From contig NZ_CALPCV010000012.1 of assembly GCF_943193095.1 (NCBI RefSeq), positions 8,381-72,380 of the forward strand: 64,000 bases of DNA. The letters run 5' to 3'. Below the pieces are notes generated by a model, which had not been told where the DNA came from, did not search any database, and worked only from the letters and a program-made list of their open reading frames with translations. Source of the stretch: Parasutterella muris. Lineage in GTDB: Bacteria > Pseudomonadota > Gammaproteobacteria > Burkholderiales > Burkholderiaceae_F. The position numbers and the translations under genes are program-made. This document shows, in pieces, positions 34,204-41,754 of this stretch; position 1 is the stretch's first letter; each line of letters begins with the position of its first letter.

Positions 34204-35025
34204 TTAGTGTCCTTCATGAGACTGACCGATGTAAACCAGAGTCAGCATCATCATAATGAAGGCCTGAAGTAAAACAATAAGAATATGGAAAAGCCACCAG
34301 CAGAGACCAGCAAAGAACTGGCCGATCACACCGAAAGCAGTCATTCCGATTTCTCCCTGCCAAAGCATACCTGTAAGCAGAGCGATCAGGAAGAACAGCA
34401 GTTCACCGGCATACATGTTGCCGAAGAGTCGCATACCCAGAGAGACTGTTTTAGCAATGTATTCGATGATGTTTAAAAGGAAATTAAACGGCCAGAGCAG
34501 GATGAAATTACCGAAAGGCGCTGTGAAAAGCTCTTTGTTGAAACCGGCAATACCCTTGATCTTAATACCGTAGTAGATCATGAGAAGAAGCACGCCGCAG
34601 GAAATGCCGAGCGAACCGTTCAAGTCGGCAGTTGGAAGCGGACGCAGATAGTGAATTCCGAACCAGCTGCCGATGGCGGGGAGCAAATCAACCGGGATAA
34701 GGTCGATTGCATTCATAAAGGTAACCCAAACAAAAACTGTCAGAGCAAGCGGAGCGATGAAGGTTCTGTCTCCGTGAACGATAGATTTCGCCTGATCAGA
34801 AACCATCTCAACAAGCATTTCAACAGCACACTGCCATTTCCCCGGAACTCCGGTGGTCGCTTTCCTGGCCGCTGAGTATAAAACCCAAAGCGCAAGAATC
34901 ATCATTGCGATAGAGAATACTGCCGTGTCGAAGTTAAAAACAGAAAAGTCAACAATGCTTGTCTGCTTTACTGTGGACAGATGCGTTAAGTGGTGCTGAA
35001 TATACTCAGTAGCCGTGCCTGCCAT
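34204..35025 (-). CDS. atpB: ATP synthase F0 subunit a
   Basis: A 273-residue proton half-channel subunit with five or six helices. The essential Arg helix is visible as S-L-G-M-R-L-F-G-N-M-Y-A-G-E-L, and the last helix has L-L-Q-A-F-I-M-M-M-L-T-L-V-Y-I-G. It also carries the proteobacterial segment D-L-I-P-V-D-L-L-P. It begins 16 bases after atpI and precedes atpE. Confidence 0.97.
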   Translation of the reverse strand: MAGTATEYIQHHLTHLSTVKQTSIVDFSVFNFDTAVFSIAMMILALWVLYSAARKATTGVPGKWQCAVEMLVEMVSDQAKSIVHGDRTFIAPLALTVFVWVTFMNAIDLIPVDLLPAIGSWFGIHYLRPLPTADLNGSLGISCGVLLLMIYYGIKIKGIAGFNKELFTAPFGNFILLWPFNFLLNIIEYIAKTVSLGMRLFGNMYAGELLFFLIALLTGMLWQGEIGMTAFGVIGQFFAGLCWWLFHILIVLLQAFIMMMLTLVYIGQSHEGH

Positions 35026-35041
35026 GATTGTTAATCCTTAA

Positions 35042-35383
35042 TTATTCCCTGCTAGCTAAAGCAAAAACGTGACTTAATAGAACTACGCCGGCCGACAAAA
35101 TAAACGCTAACCAGTTAAGTTCTTTATAAAACAAAGCGACGCTGAGAAATCCTAAGATGACCAGCGAAACCTTGATAAATTCAAAAACAAATACCCCTAG
35201 AGGACTTGCGGCTCTGTTCCTGGTTAAGTACATCAAAAAAATAACCAAGAAAGACGGGAGCGCACACACAGCACCACCTAATAAGGACGACACAGCCGCC
35301 GCACTTCCGCCAATGGCCAGCGCAGCAACTGTACAAATCAGACAGGCTATCAGTTGGCAGAAAACAACTCTTCTTAACGCTTT
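35042..35383 (-). CDS. atpI: ATP synthase subunit I (AtpI family)
   Basis: A 113-residue, four-helix membrane protein at the head of the operon, thought to help c-ring assembly. I start at ATG 35383: an in-frame GTG at 35422 is possible, but the best promoter (-10 at 35427-35432) would place the transcript start about there, making the GTG unusable. Helices include LIACLICTVAALAIGG and FIKVSLVILGFLSVALFY; the N-terminal R-R-V-V-F-C-Q-L is typical of this family. Confidence 0.85.
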   Translation of the reverse strand, partial: KALRRVVFCQLIACLICTVAALAIGGSAAAVSSLLGGAVCALPSFLVIFLMYLTRNRAASPLGVFVFEFIKVSLVILGFLSVALFYKELNWLAFILSAGVVLLSHVFALASRE

Positions 35384-35426
35384 CATAAAAACAATTGTCT
35401 TCAGACCGTCCTGTAGAAACACGTGA

Positions 35427-35455
35427 ATTCTAATAACTTAGCTTAATCTGAGCAA
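35427..35455 (-). promoter_or_regulatory. promoter of the atp operon
   Basis: Read on the minus strand: TTGCTC (35455-35450), 17-base spacer, TAGAAT (35432-35427), about 45 bases before the chosen atpI start. Confidence 0.5.
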
Positions 35456-35524
35456 CTCAAACCGCAGAATATCATCCGTTCTACCGAAGGGTTTATATGG
35501 ATACAGGTATATTTTGTTACGTTT

Positions 35525-36406
35525 TTAACGACTTAAGAGCCTCATAAGCTCTTCCATATCTTTTTTCGAGTCAAATGAAATGCGCAGAACTCCCTTTCCC
35601 GAATCGCCGGATGTAACCTTTACTTTCAGGTTTAGGATTTTTGAGAGTTCTTTCTCGTATGACGCCCATTCTTTGTTTTTTTCAGAAGGCGCTTTCGGCT
35701 GATCCTTTTGCTCAGACTGTTCTTTCATCCTCCGGACAAGCTCTTCAGTCTGTCTAACGGATAAATCCTTCGAAATGATCAGGTTCGCTGCAGAAATTCT
35801 CTCTTTTTCCGGAAGCGAAAGAAGGCATCTGGCGTGCCCCATATCGAGTTGCCCCTCACGAACCATATCCTGAATCTCTTGGGGTAATGAAAGCAAGCGA
35901 AGAATATTGCTGATCATCGGACGTGACCGCCCGATAGCTGCCGCTATTTCTTCGTGGCTGTACTTAAATTCCTGAACCAAACGCTCCAACCCAGCTGCGA
36001 CTTCCATCACATTAAGGTCCTCGCGTTGCAGATTCTCAACAAGCCCGATTATCATTGCCTGCTTATCGTTTACACCCAGAATACGAACTGGGACTTTTTT
36101 CAAACCGGCTAATAATGCAGCCTGATAGCGGCGTTCACCGGCGAGAATCTCAAATTTGTCCGCATCCGTCCTTCTCACAACAATCGGGTTAAGAATGCCG
36201 TTTGCTTTAATTGAATCTGATAAATCTTTCAGAGAATCCTGTTCAAACTTTGTCCTCGGCTGGAACTTTCCGGGATGCAGAGAGTTGATGGGAAGGGTCG
36301 AAGGTAAAGTTTCGTCCGGGGATGTATCAAGGACATCAGCAACGCTCTTCACGCCAAAAAAATTATCTAAGCCTTTTCCTAATCCTTTGGGTTTTCTTGT
36401 TACCAA
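35525..36406 (-). CDS. parB: chromosome-partitioning protein ParB
   Basis: A 293-residue CTP-dependent DNA clamp that loads at parS. N-terminal domain has L-P-I-N-S-L-H-P-G-K-F-Q-P-R and the CTP-binding G-E-R-R-Y-Q-A-A; the helix-turn-helix is E-I-A-A-A-I-G-R-S-R-P-M-I-S-N-I-L-R-L. A charged linker leads to a short dimerisation domain. It starts one base after the parA stop. Two parS sites lie 7.2-7.6 kb away at the mnmG/mnmE genes. Confidence 0.97.
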   Translation of the reverse strand: MVTRKPKGLGKGLDNFFGVKSVADVLDTSPDETLPSTLPINSLHPGKFQPRTKFEQDSLKDLSDSIKANGILNPIVVRRTDADKFEILAGERRYQAALLAGLKKVPVRILGVNDKQAMIIGLVENLQREDLNVMEVAAGLERLVQEFKYSHEEIAAAIGRSRPMISNILRLLSLPQEIQDMVREGQLDMGHARCLLSLPEKERISAANLIISKDLSVRQTEELVRRMKEQSEQKDQPKAPSEKNKEWASYEKELSKILNLKVKVTSGDSGKGVLRISFDSKKDMEELMRLLSR

Positions 36407-36407
36407 T

Positions 36408-37205
36408 TTATTTACCTTTCTTTCCGCGTTTAATCAACTTGTGGAGTTTTTCCCGTTTTGCAAATTCCTCGGCAAATGATCTATAGGCCTGGGCTCCTCT
36501 TGAGCTCGAGTCATAGTTCAGACCGGACAGCCCATGACTCGGTGCTTCCGCTAAGCGAACATTCGTAGGTACAACCGAACCAAACATAGATTTTCCAAAG
36601 AACTCAGTCAACTGATCGCTAACCTGTCGCTGAAGAGTGATTCTCGGATCAAACTTCACACGAAGCAGACCGGATATAACCAGATCTCCGTTTATTTGTT
36701 CACGCACTGCGCGAATCGTCAGAAGCAAATCGGATACACCCTCAAGGGAAAAGTACTCGCAAGTCATCGGGATAATCAGACCCGCTGAAGCACTGAAAGC
36801 ATTAATGGTTAAGATCGACAATGTCGGCGGGCAATCAATCAGAACGACGTCGTATTCGTCTTCAAGAGGGGAGAGGAGTTTCTTAAGCGCCAATTCCTTC
36901 TGTTCGGCCCCCAGAAGCTCTTCTTCTGCAGAGGCAAGTCGTCTGTTTGCTCCGGCAACATCGTAGCCATTTTGTGAGTGAGTGATCACTCTCTTTAAAT
37001 CAGCCTGACCAATAATTGCTTCATAAATCGAAGGAAGCAGCTTCACTTTATCGATACCGCTTCCCGTAGTTGCATTACCTTGAGGGTCAAGGTCAATTAG
37101 AAGGACGCGATAAGACATCTCGGCAAGTGCTGCCGCTAAGTTAACAGCGGTCGTGGTCTTACCGACTCCGCCCTTTTGATTTGCAATACAGTAAATCTTT
37201 GACAT
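36408..37205 (-). CDS. parA: chromosome-partitioning ATPase ParA
   Basis: A 265-residue deviant-Walker ATPase (Soj type). Walker A is K-G-G-V-G-K-T-T-T near residue 11, followed by L-L-I-D-L-D-P-Q-G-N and the D-C-P-P Walker B region. It forms nucleoid-bound gradients that pull ParB-parS complexes. In most relatives parA follows rsmG; here a rightward Mla operon separates them. The 217 bases before the start form a divergent promoter region with the permease gene. Confidence 0.97.
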   Translation of the reverse strand: MSKIYCIANQKGGVGKTTTAVNLAAALAEMSYRVLLIDLDPQGNATTGSGIDKVKLLPSIYEAIIGQADLKRVITHSQNGYDVAGANRRLASAEEELLGAEQKELALKKLLSPLEDEYDVVLIDCPPTLSILTINAFSASAGLIIPMTCEYFSLEGVSDLLLTIRAVREQINGDLVISGLLRVKFDPRITLQRQVSDQLTEFFGKSMFGSVVPTNVRLAEAPSHGLSGLNYDSSSRGAQAYRSFAEEFAKREKLHKLIKRGKKGK

Positions 37206-37422
37206 TTAAGATTTCTTTCTAAACCCACTAAGTAACCGCACAATTTTACAGAGATTTAATTTTATTTTTCACCGAAAGGAACAGTGCCGTCAAAGACTGA
37301 TTCAAATTGTCTATAAGTAGTCTCAAGACGGTAATGCTTAGGACATTTTAATCTTCCGTCCTCTAGAATGTTTCGTACAGGGCAAAACTTTGACCGATGT
37401 ATCAGATAGCTGGAATACAGAA

Positions 37423-38484
37423 ATGAGTGATCCCATCAAACTTCCCGATCGTCTGACCGCAGAGGATTCTTCTCCTCTTTGGGAGCAAGTTCTCAATGCC
37501 GCGGACGCCGGACAAGTGCGAACAGTAGACGCTGCCGCAGTTAAATTCTGTGATGAAAGCGGCTTAACTTTACTCTATGAAATAAGACGGCAGCCGGAGA
37601 GATTCCAGCTCATTAATCTTTCCGCTGATCTTGAAAGCGTATACGCGACGATGCTTCGGAATTTTTCACCGGACTTAACAGAGCGTGAGAAATTAGGGTT
37701 CGTCAGCACATTAGGTAAGTGGCTAGCCGATAAAGTTACCGATACAAAAAAGAGCATCACTTTTTTAGGCTCATGCATATGCGCTCTTTTTGGTGTCCTT
37801 ATTCATCCCTCACTGATCAGATTCAGAGAGATTTACGATATTTCGGATGAGAGCGGAAGTAAAGCAGTCACCATTATTTGCCTCATCGGTTTTTTAATGG
37901 GCGTCATCATTGCATTTGAAACAGCGCTCGTTGCGAAAATTTTTGGTGCTGTCATCTTTGTCGTCAATGGTATTGGAATTGCCATGACACGCGAACTTGG
38001 TCCTCTAATGACCGCTATTTTATTTGCAGGTCGTACCGGTTCAGCGTTTGCCGCGCAGATTGGAACGCAAAAGGTAAGTGAAGAACTTAATGCAATTACC
38101 ACGTTCGGTCTTGACCCGGTCTATTTTCTTGTGGTTCCTAGATTAATCGCCTCTTCACTTGTCCTCCCGCTTCTTTCTGTATTTGCCACGATACTTGGTG
38201 TATTAGGCGGCGGCCTGGTCATGAGGCTTTACGATATTACATTCACGCAGTTTTACATCCAGCTCATCCACTCAATTTCTGCGACGGATGTTTTTTTCGG
38301 CCTTATAAAGGCGGTTATTTTTGGATTTGTTATCGCCTTAATCGGCTGTGAATGCGGCATGAATACGGGTGCGGGCGCAGCTGCTGTGGGTGATTCGACG
38401 ACTAAGTCCGTCGTCAAAAGCATTGTCTGGATCGTTCTGATTGACGGAGCCGCAGCTCTGCTCACCAACCGATTAGGATTTTAA
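37423..38484 (+). CDS. mlaE: MlaE-family ABC permease with N-terminal STAS (MlaB-like) domain
   Basis: A permease of a phospholipid-type ABC transporter in the inner membrane. ATG 37423 gives 353 residues; a TTG at 37390 would add 11. Residues 1-100 form a STAS/MlaB-like domain (VDAAAVKFCDESGLTLLYEI), fused to the MlaE core: L-I-G-F-L-M-G-V-I-I-A-F-E-T-A-L, T-R-E-L-G-P-L-M-T-A-I-L-F-A-G-R-T-G-S-A-F-A-A and G-x-x-C-G-M-N-T-G-A-G-A-A-A-V-G. Fusing MlaB to MlaE replaces a separate mlaB gene. Followed by mlaF after two bases. Confidence 0.9.
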   Translation: MSDPIKLPDRLTAEDSSPLWEQVLNAADAGQVRTVDAAAVKFCDESGLTLLYEIRRQPERFQLINLSADLESVYATMLRNFSPDLTEREKLGFVSTLGKWLADKVTDTKKSITFLGSCICALFGVLIHPSLIRFREIYDISDESGSKAVTIICLIGFLMGVIIAFETALVAKIFGAVIFVVNGIGIAMTRELGPLMTAILFAGRTGSAFAAQIGTQKVSEELNAITTFGLDPVYFLVVPRLIASSLVLPLLSVFATILGVLGGGLVMRLYDITFTQFYIQLIHSISATDVFFGLIKAVIFGFVIALIGCECGMNTGAGAAAVGDSTTKSVVKSIVWIVLIDGAAALLTNRLGF

Positions 38485-38486
38485 CC

Positions 38487-39248
38487 ATGAAGGAAAGAGA
38501 ATCTGTTATTCAGGTTAAAAACCTGACAATGGGATGGCCGGGAAAAGTTCTCTTGGATAATGTCTCTTTTGACATATACGATCGTCAGATTGTTTTTATT
38601 ATGGGAGGTTCCGGATGCGGAAAGTCGACATTAATGAAAACAATTATTGGTCTTAATCCGCCTTTGTCCGGTGACATACTCATCAGAGGGAAAAGTATTA
38701 TTCACTCGGGAAACGAAATCCCGAATATCCAGCGCAGTCTGGGCATTATGTATCAAAGCGGCGCTCTTTTTGGTTCCCTCAGCGTTCTCGAAAACGTACG
38801 CTTTCCTTTGGATCAGTTCACCGACCTGCCAATGAAAGCTAAGAATCTAACGTCTCTAATGCTTCTGAATGCGCTTGAGATGCCTGCAGCCGCTAATCTC
38901 ATGCCTGGTGAGCTTTCCGGAGGCATGATCAAAAGGGCAGGTATCGCCAGAGCACTTTCTTTAGGTGCAACTATTCTTCTTCTTGATGAGCCAAGTGCGG
39001 GTTTAGATCCGATCACTTCGGCCAATCTTGACGAGACTATCAAAAAGCTAAGGGACGAACTCGGCTGTACCTTTGTTATTGTCAGTCATGAACTGCAAAG
39101 CATTTTCAGAATTGCGGACAGGTGTCTGATGCTGGATCCGAAGACAAAATCCATCATTGCTGATGGAAATCCAAAAGAGCTTCAGGAGAACTCGCCCAAT
39201 CCGTGGGTAAGGCAATTTTTTAATGCAGAGCCTGATTCGGAGAATTAA
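38487..39248 (+). CDS. mlaF: Mla-type ABC transporter ATPase
   Basis: A 253-residue ATPase driving the MCE lipid transporter. Walker A G-G-S-G-C-G-K-S-T-L near residue 37, Q-loop M-Y-Q-S-G-A-L-F-G-S-L-S (the GALF pattern is characteristic of MlaF), signature L-S-G-G-M-I-K-R-A-G-I-A-R-A, Walker B L-L-L-D-E-P-S-A-G-L-D. The stop (TAA) directly touches the next ATG. All catalytic residues intact. Confidence 0.95.
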   Translation: MKERESVIQVKNLTMGWPGKVLLDNVSFDIYDRQIVFIMGGSGCGKSTLMKTIIGLNPPLSGDILIRGKSIIHSGNEIPNIQRSLGIMYQSGALFGSLSVLENVRFPLDQFTDLPMKAKNLTSLMLLNALEMPAAANLMPGELSGGMIKRAGIARALSLGATILLLDEPSAGLDPITSANLDETIKKLRDELGCTFVIVSHELQSIFRIADRCLMLDPKTKSIIADGNPKELQENSPNPWVRQFFNAEPDSEN

Positions 39249-40241
39249 ATGAACAATAGAGCAAATTATTTTCGGCTGGGTCTGTTTGTTTTGACAGCCA
39301 TTGTTCTGGCCGTCCTTTCGATCGGTGTCATAGTAGGTCCGAATCTTTTTCGTCCTCAGAGTCACCTCGAAACGTATTTCATGTTTTCTATTAGCGGGCT
39401 TGAAGTTGGATCTCCAGTTAAATTTAGAGGAATACCGGTAGGGGAGGTGGAAGAAATTCTTCTATCATCGGAAGCCTACCCTTCGAATCATCAGGAGATT
39501 CTCTCAGAAAAGAACTCCGTCGCTGTTGTCCGAATGAAAATCAACCTTGCGGATGAAGAAGTAAAAAAGCAGCTCAAAGAATACATTTCTCACGGATTGA
39601 GAGTTCAGACGCAGCTGGCCGGTATTACAGGTTCTCTCTACCTTTCCATGGAATTTTTGGATAGTGACAAATATCCGGCTGATCGAATCAAATTCAGTTG
39701 GACTCCAAAGTATTTGTATATTCCGTCAGCCCCGAGTTTAAGCAACGAAATTGTAGAGAATGTTAAAAATTTCCTTGCAAGTCTTGATACTCTTGATTTG
39801 AAAGGAAATCTGGAAGGAACTTTACCCGTTCTTCAATCTTTGATTGGAAACTTGGAGAGAATCGCCAAAGGCTTAGAGCCTAATCTATTTAATTCTCTTG
39901 GTGATTCGCTTACACAGCTCTTCGTAAACGCCGACCACAAAATAGATGAGATTAATGTTTCACATCTCAACGAGCTCATTGAGCAAATCAGAAAATCCGC
40001 TGCAAGTTTAGATAATCTTGCCAAACGAACGGAGGCAGAAAAGCTTATTAAGAATTTGAGCAGTCTTTCTCAGAATCTCAACAACATGATTAAGACCAAC
40101 AGTTACGATCTTGCTCTCACGCTCAGAAATTTGAATGCAATTGCTGAGAACTTAAAGAATCTGTCTTCATCTATCCCAAACAACCCTGCGGGTTTGCTGC
40201 TTTCACCCAAGCAGGCCGGCAATCCGTTAAGTAATAAATGA
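39249..40241 (+). CDS. mlaD: MlaD-family MCE-domain protein
   Basis: A 330-residue periplasmic lipid-shuttle component. It has one N-terminal membrane helix (LGLFVLTAIVLAVLSIGVIV) and a single MCE domain (residues 45-125; Y-F-x-x-S-I-S-G-L-E-V-G-S-P-V-K-F-R-G-I-P-V-G), then a long predicted helical region with Leu/Ile heptads (about 170-310). The long tail makes it a PqiB/LetB-like or Mce-like tunnel builder rather than the short E. coli MlaD. Starts flush with the mlaF stop. Confidence 0.92.
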   Translation: MNNRANYFRLGLFVLTAIVLAVLSIGVIVGPNLFRPQSHLETYFMFSISGLEVGSPVKFRGIPVGEVEEILLSSEAYPSNHQEILSEKNSVAVVRMKINLADEEVKKQLKEYISHGLRVQTQLAGITGSLYLSMEFLDSDKYPADRIKFSWTPKYLYIPSAPSLSNEIVENVKNFLASLDTLDLKGNLEGTLPVLQSLIGNLERIAKGLEPNLFNSLGDSLTQLFVNADHKIDEINVSHLNELIEQIRKSAASLDNLAKRTEAEKLIKNLSSLSQNLNNMIKTNSYDLALTLRNLNAIAENLKNLSSSIPNNPAGLLLSPKQAGNPLSNK

Positions 40242-40256
40242 AATTGAAGGTACAAA

Positions 40257-40853
40257 ATGCTTAGAAGACTTCTTCTTCAATCCTCTTTTCTGACCCTTGC
40301 AGGTTGTTCCATACTTCCGGAAAGACCTCCTCTCAAGCTTTATAGCATTTCATTAGGAGCGCCTACTTACAGGAACAGCATCAGTAAACGGAGACTTTCA
40401 TCCGTTCGTGTCAATCCTCCCATGGTTGCCGAGCCATATGACTCATCAAAGATTTACGTCCTTGGAGAGGACAACAGAATGTTCAATACGGAAATCAGTC
40501 AGCTCGTTTCCACACCCTCTCAAATCATTGCTGCCGCAATTCGAGAAAAACTGTCCGCCGGTGGTCCTTGGAGAATTGTGCTGTTACCGAACTCCATTGC
40601 ACAGTTTGATTATCAGCTGACGATCTTCATTTCAGAATTTTATATTTCTGCGGTTTCCAAGCCTTACCAGGCTAAGGTTGCTCTGCAAGCCTCGGTTACC
40701 ACAACAGCCTTTGACAAGCTCGTTTATCAAAGACAATTCAGCGCAGCCTCAGACATTGAAAAAGCAGAAATTCCTCTGGCAGTCAAAGGACTGGAAAATG
40801 CCCTTAACACTGTCCTGAATGAACTGACTGTCAGTTTGAATGAGTCTCTCTGA
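40257..40853 (+). CDS. ABC-type transport auxiliary lipoprotein (PqiC-like)
   Basis: A 198-residue outer-membrane lipoprotein by prediction: lipobox T-L-A-G-C-S (Cys17) after a short signal. The body matches the ABC_trans_aux/PqiC group, with L-K-L-Y-S-I-S-L-G near the start and the V-R-V-N-P-P-M-V-A-E segment, and a late F-x-A-x-x-x-I-E-x-A domain end. It probably receives lipid from the MlaD homologue at the outer membrane. It starts 15 bases after mlaD and closes the operon. Confidence 0.85.
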   Translation: MLRRLLLQSSFLTLAGCSILPERPPLKLYSISLGAPTYRNSISKRRLSSVRVNPPMVAEPYDSSKIYVLGEDNRMFNTEISQLVSTPSQIIAAAIREKLSAGGPWRIVLLPNSIAQFDYQLTIFISEFYISAVSKPYQAKVALQASVTTTAFDKLVYQRQFSAASDIEKAEIPLAVKGLENALNTVLNELTVSLNESL

Positions 40854-40887
40854 AAAATAGAAATCCGTTATAAGAGCGTCATATCAC

Positions 40888-41063
40888 TATAATGCCGTCT
40901 CTTGAGAAAACGGACCTATCATCGGCGGCAGATAAAAGCATAATTCGGCAGCTGCGAAAGAAGTGAAGAATACTTACTAAGTAATGATGAATTAACACAA
41001 CAAGAAACTTTGTCTTCAACACTGTTAACTGAAAGGCCTTGCGACTTCAGCAAGGCCTTTTGT
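40888..41063 (+). ncRNA. candidate small RNA or long 3'-UTR downstream of the Mla operon
   Basis: A TATAAT hexamer at 40888-40893 and a strong terminator at 41032-41063 frame a region of about 165 bases with no ORF. No good -35 is seen. Several short self-complementary pieces exist (for instance CCGT...ACGG just downstream of the hexamer and GCAGCTGC). It may be an independent sRNA or simply the long 3' end of the Mla transcript. Confidence 0.3.
41032..41063. terminator. terminator between the Mla operon and rsmG
   Basis: AAGGCCTTGC-GACTTCA-GCAAGGCCTT, a perfect 10-bp stem, followed by TTGTT on the right; the A-rich left flank also allows use by the convergent rsmG transcript. Confidence 0.88.
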
Positions 41064-41091
41064 TCAGTACTTAAAGTTAACTTCAACTTTA

Positions 41092-41754
41092 TTATTTTCT
41101 ACTCAATACAACCAAATGTCTTTCCGAATCAACATTCGGAATTTCTACTTTTCTGATTTCAACAACCTTAACAAAATCCGGGATTTTCTCAATCTCTTCT
41201 TCAGGGAGTTTTCCCTTCATGACTATCCAACGTCCGTTTTTGCTTAGATGTTTCTCAGTTAGGTTTATAAAAGTTGAAATAGAAGCAAATGCACGAGACG
41301 TAATTAAATCGAATTTTTCTTCCGGACAATATGATTCAACTCTCGCATTTACCGCCTGAGCATTCAACAGTTTTAAGTTGATGATGGCCTGGCTAACAAA
41401 GGCTATTTTCTTTGCCACTGTATCTACTAAAGTAAACCTGAAGTTTGGCAGTAGGATAGCTGCAGGTATTCCGGGGAGCCCGCCGCCGCAGCCTACATCC
41501 ATTACGCTGGTTTTCCCATTCGGTTGCTCAAACTCTTTCAAGAGAGGAATTAAAGTAGCAGAGTCTAACAAATGCTTATCAATAGCTTCCGTTTCATTAT
41601 TGATAGAAGTGAGGTTATATACCTTGTTCCACTTCAACAGCAGTTGAAGGAACTTGTCCATCTTTTCCAGGTTCACTTCATTAACCGAAAGATGCAGCGC
41701 CTTAAACCCTTCAGAAAGTCTCTCAAAGTTCTTATTCTGCATTTTTTGCACCAT
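41092..41754 (-). CDS. rsmG: 16S rRNA m7G527 methyltransferase
   Basis: A 220-residue SAM-dependent RNA methyltransferase acting on G527 of 16S rRNA; loss of it gives low-level streptomycin resistance in other bacteria. SAM-binding motif D-V-G-C-G-G-G-L-P-G-I-P near residue 77, and V-A-K-K-I-A-F and S-R-A-F-A-S further on. It overlaps the end of mnmG by 23 bases, so it is translationally coupled. It is followed by the shared terminator instead of parA. Confidence 0.96.
   Translation of the reverse strand: MVQKMQNKNFERLSEGFKALHLSVNEVNLEKMDKFLQLLLKWNKVYNLTSINNETEAIDKHLLDSATLIPLLKEFEQPNGKTSVMDVGCGGGLPGIPAAILLPNFRFTLVDTVAKKIAFVSQAIINLKLLNAQAVNARVESYCPEEKFDLITSRAFASISTFINLTEKHLSKNGRWIVMKGKLPEEEIEKIPDFVKVVEIRKVEIPNVDSERHLVVLSRK

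Noticed and set aside
35418..35430. ACACGTGA near atpI as parS
   Set aside because: The inner T of TTTCACGTGAAA is absent and the flanks do not match.
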